Source: Burkholderiales bacterium (lineage in GTDB: Bacteria > Pseudomonadota > Gammaproteobacteria > Burkholderiales > Eutrophovitaceae). From it: a stretch of DNA of 64,000 bases. Below are positions 35,883 through 46,800 of this stretch, piece after piece. Within the stretch, counting starts at the first letter, position 1, and every line of letters starts with the position of its first letter. The notes under the pieces were generated by a model. It was not told where the DNA came from. It did not search any database and worked only from the letters and a program-made list of their open reading frames with translations. The stretch lies in assembly GCA_028379895.1 (NCBI GenBank), contig JAOEKQ010000001.1:62001-126000 (forward strand). The letters run 5' to 3'. A program made the translations under genes and the position numbers.

Positions 35883-36638
35883 ATGGAAGGGCAATTATTA
35901 GAAGGAAAAACGATTATTGTTACGGGCGGTGCAACTGGGATTGGTCAAGCTTTTGCCCTCAATAGCGTGGCCTATGGAGCTCAGGTCATGATCGCAGACA
36001 TGAATCCAGCAGATGAGACTCTTGACCTAATTAAAGATAAGGGAGGCGAGGCGTGTTACGTCCAGACTGATGTAAGTGATGCACGTTCTGCTCGGTTGAT
36101 GGCTGAGGCAACTATTAACTGGAGTGGACGCATAGATGGTTTGATTAATAATGCGGCTTATTTTCGAGAGGTCAAGCTCACCCCCTTTGAAGAGATTTCA
36201 ACAGAAATATGGGATCGTATTTTTGATGTTAATGTCAAAGGTATCTGGCAATGTTGCAAGGGTGTTATGCCGGCCATGCGGAAAACTGGGGGCGGGAGCA
36301 TCATTAATATTTCGTCAGTTGTTGCGGTAGCGGGCCAGCCTGGCTATTTGCACTATGTTGCGACAAAGGGTGCCGTACTTTCCATGACTAAGGGTCTCGC
36401 GAAGGAGTGTGGTTCAGCGAATGTTCGTGTTAACACTATTGCTCCTGGATTTGTCATTACTGACGCCACGAAAGATCGTCCTGTTGAGTGGCAACAAAGT
36501 TTTTTAAAAGCCAGAGCAATTTCACGTGAAGAGCGGCCAACTGATTTGGCTGGAACAGCCGTATATTTACTATCCGAACTGTCCTCTTTTGTTTCAGGGC
36601 AAACTATCGTTGTCGATGGCGGACACATTATGTATTAA
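35883..36638 (+). CDS. SDR-family oxidoreductase
   Basis: A 251-residue short-chain dehydrogenase/reductase. The nucleotide motif TGGATGIG (residues 14-21), NNAA (INNAAYFRE), the catalytic serine in INISSVVAV and YVATK with the catalytic Tyr and Lys are all present, as is the C-terminal SGQTIVVDGGHIMY. An aspartate after the second strand (MIADMNPAD) suggests NAD(H) preference. It resembles 3-oxoacyl-ACP reductase-like dehydrogenases of catabolic operons. It starts 25 bases after the PanB-like gene and 17 bases before the symporter. Confidence 0.9.
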   Translation: MEGQLLEGKTIIVTGGATGIGQAFALNSVAYGAQVMIADMNPADETLDLIKDKGGEACYVQTDVSDARSARLMAEATINWSGRIDGLINNAAYFREVKLTPFEEISTEIWDRIFDVNVKGIWQCCKGVMPAMRKTGGGSIINISSVVAVAGQPGYLHYVATKGAVLSMTKGLAKECGSANVRVNTIAPGFVITDATKDRPVEWQQSFLKARAISREERPTDLAGTAVYLLSELSSFVSGQTIVVDGGHIMY

Positions 36639-36654
36639 GAAGGTGGGGGAGTAA

Positions 36655-37950
36655 ATGGGAAAGTTAGCGTTACATTGGCAAATTATCATCGCGATTGTTC
36701 TTGCGGGAATCGTCGGCTCAATTGTTAAGACTTTTTCCCAAGGGGGCGATCCAGTTACCCTGATGGGGATAGACGTCGGCACTATTTTTGAATATGTCGG
36801 ACAGTTGTTCTTGAATGCACTCAAGATGATCATTGTTCCTTTGATTGCATCTTCTATCATCGTAGGAATGTGTGGAATTGGGGGCTCTGGAGCCAGATTA
36901 GCAAAGATTGGGACTCGAACGCTATTGTTTTACGCTGTTACGACGTTTTTCGCTATTTTGGTTGGTTTGGCTCTCATTAATGTGGTTTCTCCGGGTCAGT
37001 ATGAGGGTCGTCCTGTGGGCGACTTGTTGGCGTTTGACAGTCGGGACGCATCAGCCATTCAAGAAAAAATCGAAAATAAAGGCTCAAGCGATGTTGCCGA
37101 AATATTTTTGCGAATGATCCCACCGAATATTGTAAAAGCCTCTGCCGAGGGGCAGATGCTCGGGATTATTTTTTTCTCCATTCTTTTTGGCTTTTTTATT
37201 ACTAAGTTGTCCGATGAGCTGAGGCATCCCTTTGTTCGCTTTTGGGATGCGACTTTTAAGGTGATGATGAGTATGACTGAGTGGATAATGAAGTTTGCGC
37301 CTATAGGCGTATTCGCTTTGGTCGCCGGCGTGATTTCAAAGACGGGGTTTGATGCAGCTAGGCCTTTAGCTATTTTTTCGCTAACGGTTCTGGGCGCTTT
37401 ATTAATACATGCATTAGTCGTGCTGCCAATACTGCTGCGCAGCCTAGCGCGTGTAAAGCCTTGGGCAGTACTTCGAGCCATGTCTCCAGCAATTCTTACG
37501 GCATTTTCCACAGCTTCTTCATCAGCAACGTTACCTGTCTCTATGAAGAGTTTGGAAAAAAATGTGGGTGTTTCAAATAATATATCTAGTTTTGTATTGC
37601 CGCTTGGGGCGACTGTAAATATGAATGGGACTGCCCTCTATGAATGTGCTGCGGCGATGTTTATTGCTCAGGCTTACGGGCTGGATCTGACTCTAGGTGT
37701 TCAATTTACGATAGTCGTTGTAGCGCTCTTGACCTCAATTGGCGTGGCAGGTGTCCCGTCCGCGTCATTAGTAGCTATTGCAATTATTCTTGGCGTTATT
37801 GGACTTCCGGTAGAGGCGATAGGTGTCTTGATGGTATTTGACCGTGTATTGGATATGTGCCGAACAAGTGTGAATATATGGGGCGATGCGGTTTGTGCAA
37901 CTATTATCGCCCGTTTAGAAGGCGAAAAAACACAGGCGGATCTGGATTAG
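36655..37950 (+). CDS. DAACS-family dicarboxylate/amino acid:cation symporter
   Basis: A 431-residue inner-membrane symporter of the GltP/DctA family. Eight to nine helices are visible. The serine-rich reentrant loop (TAFSTASSSATLPVSMKSLEKNVGVSNNISSFVLPLGATVNMNGTALYE) and MVFDRVLDMCRTSVNIWGD are hallmarks; the arginine in DRVLDMCRT binds the substrate carboxylate. It uses Na+ or H+ to import dicarboxylates or acidic amino acids. Because it follows the PanB-like and SDR genes, it likely brings in their substrate. Its stop is 18 bases from that of the convergent MATE gene. Confidence 0.92.
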   Translation: MGKLALHWQIIIAIVLAGIVGSIVKTFSQGGDPVTLMGIDVGTIFEYVGQLFLNALKMIIVPLIASSIIVGMCGIGGSGARLAKIGTRTLLFYAVTTFFAILVGLALINVVSPGQYEGRPVGDLLAFDSRDASAIQEKIENKGSSDVAEIFLRMIPPNIVKASAEGQMLGIIFFSILFGFFITKLSDELRHPFVRFWDATFKVMMSMTEWIMKFAPIGVFALVAGVISKTGFDAARPLAIFSLTVLGALLIHALVVLPILLRSLARVKPWAVLRAMSPAILTAFSTASSSATLPVSMKSLEKNVGVSNNISSFVLPLGATVNMNGTALYECAAAMFIAQAYGLDLTLGVQFTIVVVALLTSIGVAGVPSASLVAIAIILGVIGLPVEAIGVLMVFDRVLDMCRTSVNIWGDAVCATIIARLEGEKTQADLD

Positions 37951-37968
37951 TGAATCGATAATTAGGTA

Positions 37969-39306
37969 TTAGCTTGATGGATGGTCGCCTAGGTTCCTGA
38001 TAACCAAAGGAAGTCTCAGGTACAGAGTAATTGTCCGATAGATAAAATGGCTCAGTAGCGCAAGCCATAAACCTAAATTGCCTAAATCTTCAAGACCTTT
38101 CCAGGTCGCGAAAAATAGCAGCGTTGAAATAAGCATGCTGTTCCTCATAAAAGAGGTCGCTGTCGCGCCGATAAATATTCCGTCGAGCTGAAAACACCAA
38201 ACGCCTATTAAAGGTGCTAACGCTGCAAAAATGACAAACTCTTTAGCTGTTATGCGGACATCGGGATCAACCGTCATGAAATCTATGATCGTAGGCCCGC
38301 AGATAATGAGGCAAAAAGAGATTAAAGTTGCAATGCCGCCCGCCCAAATTGTCGTTAGTTTGGCAGCGTGAACAAATTTACGTTTAGAACGTTGACCTAC
38401 TGATTCACCTACAAATTTTTCAGCAGCGAGTGCGATACCATCCAAGAAATATGCTGAGACGGTCAGAAAGTGAAGAAGCACTGCATTCGCAGCGAGGGTG
38501 ACATCGCCAAGGGCGGCGCTGCTCGCTGTAAACCAACTGAATACGATTATTAAGGCCAGAGATCGAACGAGGATATCCCCGTTAACCGATAGGCTTGTCA
38601 TTACCTTTTCTTTAGCTAAAATCTTTTTTATATTCCAGGATCCAGGTATTCGTTTTTGGATAATCAATACTGTGATGATGCCAGCTCCGGCAGCACCATA
38701 TTCGGAGAGCAGTGTACCTAATGCGACACCTGCTACTCCGAGGCCAAGGCCGATTACAAAGAATATGTCCATTAACATATTGCTGATATTAAGCAGAAGT
38801 TGTAACGCCAGAGCATGCCGTGCTTTTCCAACTGCTATAAGCCAGCCGAGTACAACATAGTTAGTTAGAGTTGCCGGTGCTGACCAAATCCGAATATCGA
38901 AGTATTCCTTCGCTAATAGTTCAACACGGGTGCTTCCTTGAATTAAGTAAAATGAGAGCTCCCCAATTGGATGCTGGAGAAAAATTAGAATGACTCCAAT
39001 CGCTATGGCGAGCAATGCGGATCGGCCGAGTATGGCACGAATTTCACCATGATCATCCGCTCCTAGTGCTTGTGCCGTTAGGCCAGCAGTTCCCATCCGT
39101 AGAAATCCAAATCCCAAATATATGAATGTGAATATTAGTGATGCGATAGCCACAGAGCCAATCAGCGCTGGATCTGGAGCCTGACCAATAATTATCGTAT
39201 CAACGACCCCAAGAAGCGGTGTTGAGACGTTTGCAATCATGATGGGAATTGCAACCTTAAACAGGTCTTTATTGTTGAATGATTTGAGTGCGGCGTCGAG
39301 AGCCAT
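37969..39306 (-). CDS. MATE-family efflux transporter (DinF-like)
   Basis: A 445-residue protein with about twelve membrane helices in two repeats, of the MATE family. The N-terminal VAIPIMIANVSTPLLGVVDTIIIGQAPDPALIGSVAIAS and the GMGTAGL-like FGFLRMGTAGLTAQALGADDH stretch are typical for the DinF branch, which exports organic cations or toxic metabolites in exchange for Na+ or H+. No regulator is adjacent. ATG at 39306. Confidence 0.9.
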   Translation of the reverse strand: MALDAALKSFNNKDLFKVAIPIMIANVSTPLLGVVDTIIIGQAPDPALIGSVAIASLIFTFIYLGFGFLRMGTAGLTAQALGADDHGEIRAILGRSALLAIAIGVILIFLQHPIGELSFYLIQGSTRVELLAKEYFDIRIWSAPATLTNYVVLGWLIAVGKARHALALQLLLNISNMLMDIFFVIGLGLGVAGVALGTLLSEYGAAGAGIITVLIIQKRIPGSWNIKKILAKEKVMTSLSVNGDILVRSLALIIVFSWFTASSAALGDVTLAANAVLLHFLTVSAYFLDGIALAAEKFVGESVGQRSKRKFVHAAKLTTIWAGGIATLISFCLIICGPTIIDFMTVDPDVRITAKEFVIFAALAPLIGVWCFQLDGIFIGATATSFMRNSMLISTLLFFATWKGLEDLGNLGLWLALLSHFIYRTITLYLRLPLVIRNLGDHPSS

Positions 39307-39344
39307 GACTTAGTCGCGACTTCTGGTTAAATGCACCATAAAAG

Positions 39345-40388
39345 CTAGGACATTTGTTTATAGTTTTTTGCGTACCGCTTGTATACCTCGACACCGATCG
39401 CGAAAAACTTTTTATTTTCCTCTGAAAGCAGGCGGGATTGTTTCGCAGGGTTACCAGACCAGATCATGCCCTCCGTTACTACGGTGTTTGGAGCGGTAAC
39501 AGCGCCCGCCGCTACAACCCCTCCGTTTTCTACCACAGTGCCTTTTCCGATTGTCGAGCCCATCCCTATGATGCAGTCGTTCCCAATGTCACAAGCATTA
39601 AGTTGAACGTTATGTCCTATGGTAACGCGATCCCCAATATTTAGGCACTCACCGGCATCAAGTGTGATTCGGGAATTATCTTGAATATTGCTTGCTGTCC
39701 CAACTTTGACGGTTGCATTTTTAGCGTCAATTTCAACGGCGAACCAAACACTTGCCTGTGATGCTATTTTTAAAGTCCCTACAATCGCTGCAGTTGGTGC
39801 GATGTAAAATTCATCGCTGTGCTCCGTCGTAACACCCTCTCCTGGCTCGTATTTCATGGTAGAAACAGGGTTATTCGAGAGTACCCATTTAGCGCCGTCG
39901 CCATCTTCTCTAGATTTAACGATTTCTCGAATTGCTTCCAGTTCTCCAGCTTTAATTTTTCGTATTGGCTTTGCTGGGACGCCTTGATAAAGCCATCCAG
40001 GTTCGAGTTGTTTCCCCGGGGGAACCACGCTGTCACTGCAAACTATCGAGCCACTGCCCACGCTTGCTTTATCCATTACGACCGCATGCTCTCCAAGAAC
40101 ACAATCGTTACCTATTGTGCAAGCGTGTACAAGCCCGAATCTACCAACCGTTACGTTGTCACCCAGCAGAACTCCAGATGTGCTGTCAGCAATATGGACC
40201 GTAGCGTATTCGCCAAACCAGCAATCTGAGCCCACGTTAATTGTTGCACCATCTGCGCGCAATGTTACGAGATCTCCAAAGTGGCAGCGTTCCTCCACAG
40301 TTGCTTGGCCGATAATGCAAACCCCGATTCCGCTGCTACAGGTTGTAGCAATTTTAGGCTGGAGATCAAGATAAGGAATAATGTTCAT
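39345..40388 (-). CDS. Tandem gamma-carbonic anhydrase-like left-handed beta-helix protein
   Basis: A 347-residue protein with two gamma-CA-like left-handed beta-helix domains (about 20-145 and 195-315), each with hexapeptide repeats (for example IGNDCVLGEHAVVMDKASVG and IGDRVTIGHNVQLNACDIG) and the GVPAKPIR or GNPAKQSR end cap. Against the three zinc ligands of Cam (His81, His117, His122), domain 1 has H65, R83, H88 and domain 2 has T242, H259, N264, so the ligands are split between domains. Each domain alone is incomplete; a site between domains might be complete. Catalysis is unproven; related proteins include CaiE, PaaY and YrdA. No obvious operon. Confidence 0.8.
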   Translation of the reverse strand: MNIIPYLDLQPKIATTCSSGIGVCIIGQATVEERCHFGDLVTLRADGATINVGSDCWFGEYATVHIADSTSGVLLGDNVTVGRFGLVHACTIGNDCVLGEHAVVMDKASVGSGSIVCSDSVVPPGKQLEPGWLYQGVPAKPIRKIKAGELEAIREIVKSREDGDGAKWVLSNNPVSTMKYEPGEGVTTEHSDEFYIAPTAAIVGTLKIASQASVWFAVEIDAKNATVKVGTASNIQDNSRITLDAGECLNIGDRVTIGHNVQLNACDIGNDCIIGMGSTIGKGTVVENGGVVAAGAVTAPNTVVTEGMIWSGNPAKQSRLLSEENKKFFAIGVEVYKRYAKNYKQMS

Positions 40389-40485
40389 AAAGAGTCTTAT
40401 TTACTACTTTTAGATTGGTTGATCAGCATTTATATGGGCGAATGCCGGATTATAATTTTGAGCGGCAATGGTTAAGTCATGATCC

Positions 40486-43400
40486 TTACATGGAGCGGCG
40501 ATATTTTCCCCCGACTTCAAATAAGGCATTGCTTATTTGGCCTAACGAGCAAACCCGGACCGCGTCCATAAGAACTTCGAACACATTGTTATTTTCGATC
40601 ACGGCTTGTCGTAATCGCTCAATCATCGCCGCCCCCTTGTCTGAGTGTTCCTCTTGAAATGCTTGCAGTCGATCCAATTGAGATTGCTTTTCTGCTTCGG
40701 AGGAGCGTATTAACTCGACAGTTTCTGGCGTTCCACCGCCTTGCGGATTTAGGAACGTATTAACCCCAATGAGCGGATAGCTGCCATCATGCTTTTTGTG
40801 CTCATAGTACATAGATTCTTCTTGAATCTTGCCCCTCTGGTAGCCGAGTTCCATGGCGCCTAATACTCCACCCCGCTCGGAAATCGACTCGAATTCTTTT
40901 AAAACGGCTTCTTCGACCAAATCAGTAAGCTCTTCTATTACGAAGCTCCCTTGATTTGAGTTTTCATTTTTTGCCAAGCCCCATTCGCGATTGATAATGA
41001 GCTGTATCGCCATGGCCCGCCTTACGCTCTCCTCTGTTGGAGTTGTAATAGCTTCATCATAGGCGTTCGTATGAAGAGAGTTCGCATTGTCATATGTCGC
41101 AATCAGTGCTTGCAGTGTCGTTCGAATATCATTGAAATCGATTTCTTGCGCATGCAACGATCGGCCTGAGGTCTGACAGTGATACTTAAGTTTTTGAGAT
41201 CTTTCATTTGCTCCGTATCGGTCGCGCATCGCGACCGCCCATATTCTGCGGGCTACCCGCCCAATAACGGTATATTCAGGATCCATACCATTACTAAAAA
41301 AGAAGCTTAAATTAGGTGCGAAATCATCAATTTTCATTCCTCGCGCTAGGTAAGCCTCAACGAATGAGAATCCGTTGCTAAGCGTAAAAGCTAGTTGGGA
41401 TAGTGGGTTTGCGCCAGCTTCAGCAATGTGATAGCCAGAGATGGAAACGGAATAGAAATTTTTGACATCATGATCAATAAAGTACTGCTGTACATCACCC
41501 ATTACTTTCAAGCTGAATTCCGTTGAAAAGATACACGTATTTTGTCCCTGATCTTCTTTAAGAATATCCGCCTGTACGGTTCCTCTCACCGACGCTAAAG
41601 TCCGAGCTTTGATGGTCTCTATTTCGGCTCCTGAGGGCTCTCGCCCTTGCTCATCTTTAAATTTGTCAACTTGTTGATCAATCGCGGTATTCATGAACAT
41701 CGCGAGGATAGTGGGCGCGGGCCCATTAATGGTCATAGATACGCTGTTTGATGGGGAGCAAAGATCGAATCCAGAGTAAAGCACCTTCATATCGTCCAGA
41801 GTAGCGATCGAGACACCCGAGTTACCAATTTTTCCATAAATATCGGGACGAAGGTCTGGGTCGCAACCATAGAGCGTAACCGAATCAAATGCCGTAGAGA
41901 GCCTCTTTGCAGGCATATCTTTAGACAACAAATGAAACCGTTTGTTTGTTTTAAAGGCATCTCCCTCGCCAGCAAACATCCTTGTGGGATCTTCATTTTC
42001 TCTTTTAAAAGGGAAAACTCCGCCTGTGTAAGGAAAATAGCCTGGTAAATTTTCGAGCATTAACCATTTTAAGATCTCTCCATCATCCTCAAATTTAGGC
42101 AGTGATACTCGAGGAATCAAGCTGCCTGACAGTGATTCGTGTCTGAGTACGGTACGGATTTCCTTATTTCGAATTGTTACCGTATGGCTATCCCCAGAGT
42201 ACGCGCTCTGGATTTTAGGCCAATCGGACAAGAGCTTTTTCGCGGTTGGTTGCAGTCTATTATCACGGTCATTTTCTAGAATGTGTAATTGAGATACATC
42301 GCCGTCGGTCTCCTGTTCGACCATCTTTGCCGCGCATCGAAGTTGTTGCCGTTCGCGTGCGATCCTGGTTTCAATTCCGACCATAGCTTTGTATGACCTT
42401 ACTGTTTCTGATATCTCTGCAAGATAGCGCGTTCGATCGGGAGGAATAATACTGGTGACATTTGTCGATGATTTTCCTTCGACAAAGGGTAATTTGCCAC
42501 CAGATCGAACTAAACCATGGTCCATCAACGCATTAGCGACGGCATGGTAGAGGGCAGTTACGCCGCTATCGTTGAATCGTGATGCCGTAGTCCCATAAAC
42601 GGGCATTGACGCAGGACTTTCATTGAATTTTTGTTGATTTCTTTGGTATTGTTTTGCAACATCTCGAAGTGCATCCTCTGCTCCTCTTCGATCAAATTTA
42701 TTAATTGCAATTAGGTCCGCAAAATCCAGCATATCTATCTTTTCGAGCTGACTCGCTGCGCCATATTCAGGAGTCATAACGTACAGAGAGACATCAACAA
42801 ACGGAACAATCGCAGCGTCACCTTGGCCAATTCCTGAGGTCTCAATAATAATTAAATCAAACCCGGCGCATTTGCATGCGGCAATTGCCCCTGGCAAACA
42901 ATCAGCAACTTCGCTGCCCCCACTTCTGGTTGCGAGCGAACGCATATAAATTTTTACTCCGTCGAGGGCATTCATTCGAATTCGGTCGCCTAGCAAAGCT
43001 CCACCCGTTTTTCGTCTAGATGGATCGACTGCGATCACGGCTATATTTAGATGGTCATTTTCATCGAGTCTGAAGCGTCGGATTAATTCATCTGTTAGAG
43101 AAGATTTTCCGGCCCCACCCGTTCCGGTTATACCTAAAACGGGGATTTTGTTTGAAAGGCTATTTGCATGGCTTAAGATGTTTTGATACAGAGTGTCGTC
43201 TATAGATTTGTTTTCAATACCAGATATAACTTTTGCAACTTCACCGTGATTCGATGTTGATAACGCATCAATCGATCCCGTTACAGCAGGGGTGATTGCT
43301 TTCCGTGCCCTCTGAATCATATCGTCTATCATTCCCTGTAGACCCATGGTCGCTCCGTCTTCAGGGGAATAAATTTTAGCCATACCGTATTTATGTAATT

Positions 43401-43752
43401 CATCAATTTCAGATGAGACAATGACGCCACCACCCCCCCCAAATACTTTAATGTGACCAGCCCCCCTATCACGAAGAAGATCAATCATGTACTTGAAATA
43501 TTCAATATGTCCGCCTTGGTAAGAGCTAACTGCAATACCTTGGGCATCTTCTTGTATGGCGGCAGTAACAATCTCGTCAACAGATCGGTTATGTCCCAGA
43601 TGGATGACCTCGGTACCACTGCCTTGAAGCATCCTTCTCATGATATTGATGGACGCGTCATGCCCGTCAAATAGACTGGCGGCCGTTACAAACCGTACTT
43701 TTTTTTCGACGCTTGCGGGATCAATAAGCGGATTATCTTTTAAATTTGTCAT
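40486..43752 (-). CDS. icmF: Fused isobutyryl-CoA mutase IcmF
   Basis: A 1088-residue fusion of B12-binding domain, MeaI-type GTPase chaperone and mutase, the IcmF layout, which interconverts isobutyryl-CoA and n-butyryl-CoA. The cobalamin-binding DGHDAS has lower-axial H31; the glycine-rich [10 protein letters not shown] follows at about 102-111. The G-domain P-loop is GTGGAGKS (210-217), with the [22 protein letters not shown] segment. The mutase part begins near 530 and shows [29 protein letters not shown]. IcmF relatives also act on pivalyl- and isovaleryl-CoA. ATG at 43752 is used, with a GGAG 12 bases upstream. The 8-base C tract at 43433-43440 lies in the glycine-rich loop. Confidence 0.94.
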   Translation of the reverse strand: MTNLKDNPLIDPASVEKKVRFVTAASLFDGHDASINIMRRMLQGSGTEVIHLGHNRSVDEIVTAAIQEDAQGIAVSSYQGGHIEYFKYMIDLLRDRGAGHIKVFGGGGGVIVSSEIDELHKYGMAKIYSPEDGATMGLQGMIDDMIQRARKAITPAVTGSIDALSTSNHGEVAKVISGIENKSIDDTLYQNILSHANSLSNKIPVLGITGTGGAGKSSLTDELIRRFRLDENDHLNIAVIAVDPSRRKTGGALLGDRIRMNALDGVKIYMRSLATRSGGSEVADCLPGAIAACKCAGFDLIIIETSGIGQGDAAIVPFVDVSLYVMTPEYGAASQLEKIDMLDFADLIAINKFDRRGAEDALRDVAKQYQRNQQKFNESPASMPVYGTTASRFNDSGVTALYHAVANALMDHGLVRSGGKLPFVEGKSSTNVTSIIPPDRTRYLAEISETVRSYKAMVGIETRIARERQQLRCAAKMVEQETDGDVSQLHILENDRDNRLQPTAKKLLSDWPKIQSAYSGDSHTVTIRNKEIRTVLRHESLSGSLIPRVSLPKFEDDGEILKWLMLENLPGYFPYTGGVFPFKRENEDPTRMFAGEGDAFKTNKRFHLLSKDMPAKRLSTAFDSVTLYGCDPDLRPDIYGKIGNSGVSIATLDDMKVLYSGFDLCSPSNSVSMTINGPAPTILAMFMNTAIDQQVDKFKDEQGREPSGAEIETIKARTLASVRGTVQADILKEDQGQNTCIFSTEFSLKVMGDVQQYFIDHDVKNFYSVSISGYHIAEAGANPLSQLAFTLSNGFSFVEAYLARGMKIDDFAPNLSFFFSNGMDPEYTVIGRVARRIWAVAMRDRYGANERSQKLKYHCQTSGRSLHAQEIDFNDIRTTLQALIATYDNANSLHTNAYDEAITTPTEESVRRAMAIQLIINREWGLAKNENSNQGSFVIEELTDLVEEAVLKEFESISERGGVLGAMELGYQRGKIQEESMYYEHKKHDGSYPLIGVNTFLNPQGGGTPETVELIRSSEAEKQSQLDRLQAFQEEHSDKGAAMIERLRQAVIENNNVFEVLMDAVRVCSLGQISNALFEVGGKYRRSM

Positions 43753-43879
43753 CAGTTTTTGGTACTCCAAATAAAAAACATAGAGCTTTGCAGAGTGTTT
43801 GTCTATTACTTATCTTCTCAAATACATTGCTCTGCCATAATTAAATTACTTGCCTCGTCATGTTTTAATATTTTCACTG

Positions 43880-46800
43880 TTAATTTCCTTCGTTACAGCT
43901 GTTACGAATTTGATTTAGACGAGCATAAAAATGCTCAATAGCCACCAATTTTACATGACCGAAGCCTCGCACCTCTGATGGTAACCCAATGAGGTCTCGT
44001 ATAGCACTCTTGCTGAAAGGCTTTGGGTTGGTAAGACTTTCTTCAACCGCTAAAACATAATCTGTTATGAGTCGCCTTTCTTTTTTTCTTTCTTCAGTTT
44101 TTCCAAATAAATCAAAAGCCGTTCCACGAAAGATCTTTAGCTTCGCTATCAAGCGGAACGCGTATATCATCCAGCTGCCATAAGCAGATTTAACCAAATG
44201 ACCTTTTTCATCTCGTTTTGAGATTAAGGGGGGGGCTAGGTTGAAACGAACCTTGAATTTTCCATCGAATGAATTGTTAAGACTTTCCATGAAGGCTGGG
44301 TCAGCGTACATTCGGGCAACCTCATATTCATCCTTATAGGCCATCAGGTGGAATAAATTCTTAGCGTAAAGTACACATAGGGACTGATCTTTCGTTATTG
44401 AGTTGATTTGCTCTTGCGTCCGTGTAATGTGTGCTTTATATCGGTTCGCATACTCTCTATTTTGATATTGAGTTAGGCGGCGCATTCGGTCGCTGAGCAC
44501 ATCGTTAAGGAGCTCAAATCCTCCTTTTTGTTTGGTGCGTTTAGGTATGGCAATCCTAAGTACGAATGCTTCGTCGATCACCATGTAACGACCCCATTGA
44601 AAAGCCTCCTTATTTGCATCTATGGCTACGCCGTTAAGCTCAATAGCTTTTATAATTGAGGCCTCTTTCAGGGGAATGTTTCCTTTTTGGAAAGCTATGC
44701 CCAACATAAAAAGATTCGTCGCAATTGAATCGCCTAGTAATCGCGTTGCAATTTGTGTTGCATTGATAAAGGTTGCTTGGTTTTCTACGGATTCGTTGAT
44801 CAGTTTTTTTAGTTGTACATCAGGGAAGGACCAATCTCTATCTTGTGTAAAAGCACCGGTTGGTTGGTCATGGGTATTTATGATTGCTGTTGTTCTGCCA
44901 GTACGCGTTTTTGATATGGCGTCTTGACCTCCTGCGGTTAGCATGTCGCAACCAAATAATAAATCAGCTTCTCCTGTCGCAATTCGTTGCGCACGAATCG
45001 CTCGGTTTTTTTGTGTAATTCGAACGTGAGATGTTACAGCCCCATTCTTTTGGGACATACCAGTCATGTCAAGCACTGAAACTCTCTTTTCCTCGAGGTG
45101 GGCTGCCATCCCAAGAAGTGCCCCTACGGTTATAACGCCCGTTCCTCCGATTCCTGTAATAAAAATATTGAATGGATCATCGTGCAGCCTCGGTATGTTT
45201 GGAGTTGGAAGGTTTGGCCTGTCAGCATAACTTCTTACTTTGAGTTTATGTTTCTTAGGTGTGCCGCCTTCGATGGTTACAAAGCTCGGGCAAAAACCTT
45301 TAACGCAAGAGTAATCTTGGTTGCAAGATGATTGGTCGATTTCTCTTTTTCTTCCCAGTTTCGTGTCACTAGGAAGTATGGATGTGCAGTTTGATTGTAT
45401 CCCGCAGTCACCACAACCTTCACACACATCGGTGTTAATGAATAAGCGTTTATTGAGTTTTGGAAGTTCTCCAGTTTTACGCCGTCGTCTTTTTTCGGCA
45501 GCACACGTTTGGTCAAAAATTAGAACTGAAACACCCTTGACGTTTCTAAGCCTCTCTTGTGTGACTCCCAACAGGTCCCTGTGAACGATGTCAGCTTCAA
45601 TATTCAGGACATTTTTGTTTTGATATTGATTCGGTTCTTCAGTAACTACAACGATTTCTTTTATGCCTTCGCTATAAAGTTGATTTGCGATCATTGGGAC
45701 GGTAAGCGTGCCATCGATTGGTTGGCCTCCGGTCATAGCAACAGCATCGTTATAAAGTATTTTGTAAGTAATATTGATGCCTGCTGCTAGAGCAGCGCGT
45801 ATTGCCAGGGAGCCTGAGTGAAAATAGGTCCCGTCTCCTAAATTAGCAAAAACATGTTTTCGTTTTGAGAATGGCGCTTGACCAATCCACGTAACGCCTT
45901 CCCCACCCATTTGCGACATGGTTTTGTTATGCTCGGGGTAAATAGCCGTAGCCATTACGTGACACCCGATACCGGCCAATGCAAGGCTGCCCTTGGGGAC
46001 CTTTGTCGAAGTGTTATGTGGACAACCGGAGCAGTACCAAGCAGGCCGGTTTGGAGTGTTTTTTGCTCGCTTAAGAGCGGCATCTTTCGAGTCTAGGAAT
46101 CCAAGCCTTGCAGTTAATTTGTCACTCTTATGGAATCGATTGACTCGTTTAGCAATTACCCGCGCGATTTGAGCTACCGAGAAGTCCGCTTTCGCGGGTA
46201 GCAGCCACTCACCTCGGTTATGGACCCATTCACCTTTGTCATCAAATTTCCCAATGATTTTTGGACGAACACTCGGGTCCCAATTATAGAGCTGCTCTTT
46301 GAGTTGATATTCGACCATTTGCCGTTTTTCTTCCACTACCAAAATTTCCTCTAGTCCGCGGGAGAACTCTCGTATTCCATCTGGCTCGAGCGGCCAAGGC
46401 ATCGTGACTTTAAAAAGTCTTATCCCGACGTTCGCGACCTCTGATTCGGATATCCCTAACTCATCTAATGCCTCAAGAACATCCATATAGGATTTCCCGG
46501 AGGCAACGATTCCAATCTTGGCATTCGGTGAATCAATGGTGACATGATTAAGTTGATTAGCTCGGGAGTAGGCAAGAGCTGCATAGATTTTATAATCTTG
46601 CATCAACGCTTCTTGATTACGGGCTTGTATGCCTAACGTTTCACTCGAAAGACGGCAGTTAAGCCCCCCCTCCGGAACGCTAAAATCTTCTGGAACAATG
46701 ATCTTTTGGCGATGTACATTCGCATCGATAGATGCAGATGATTCTACGGTATCTGCAAGCGCCTTAAACCCGACTGCGCAACCAGAGAAACGAGACATGG

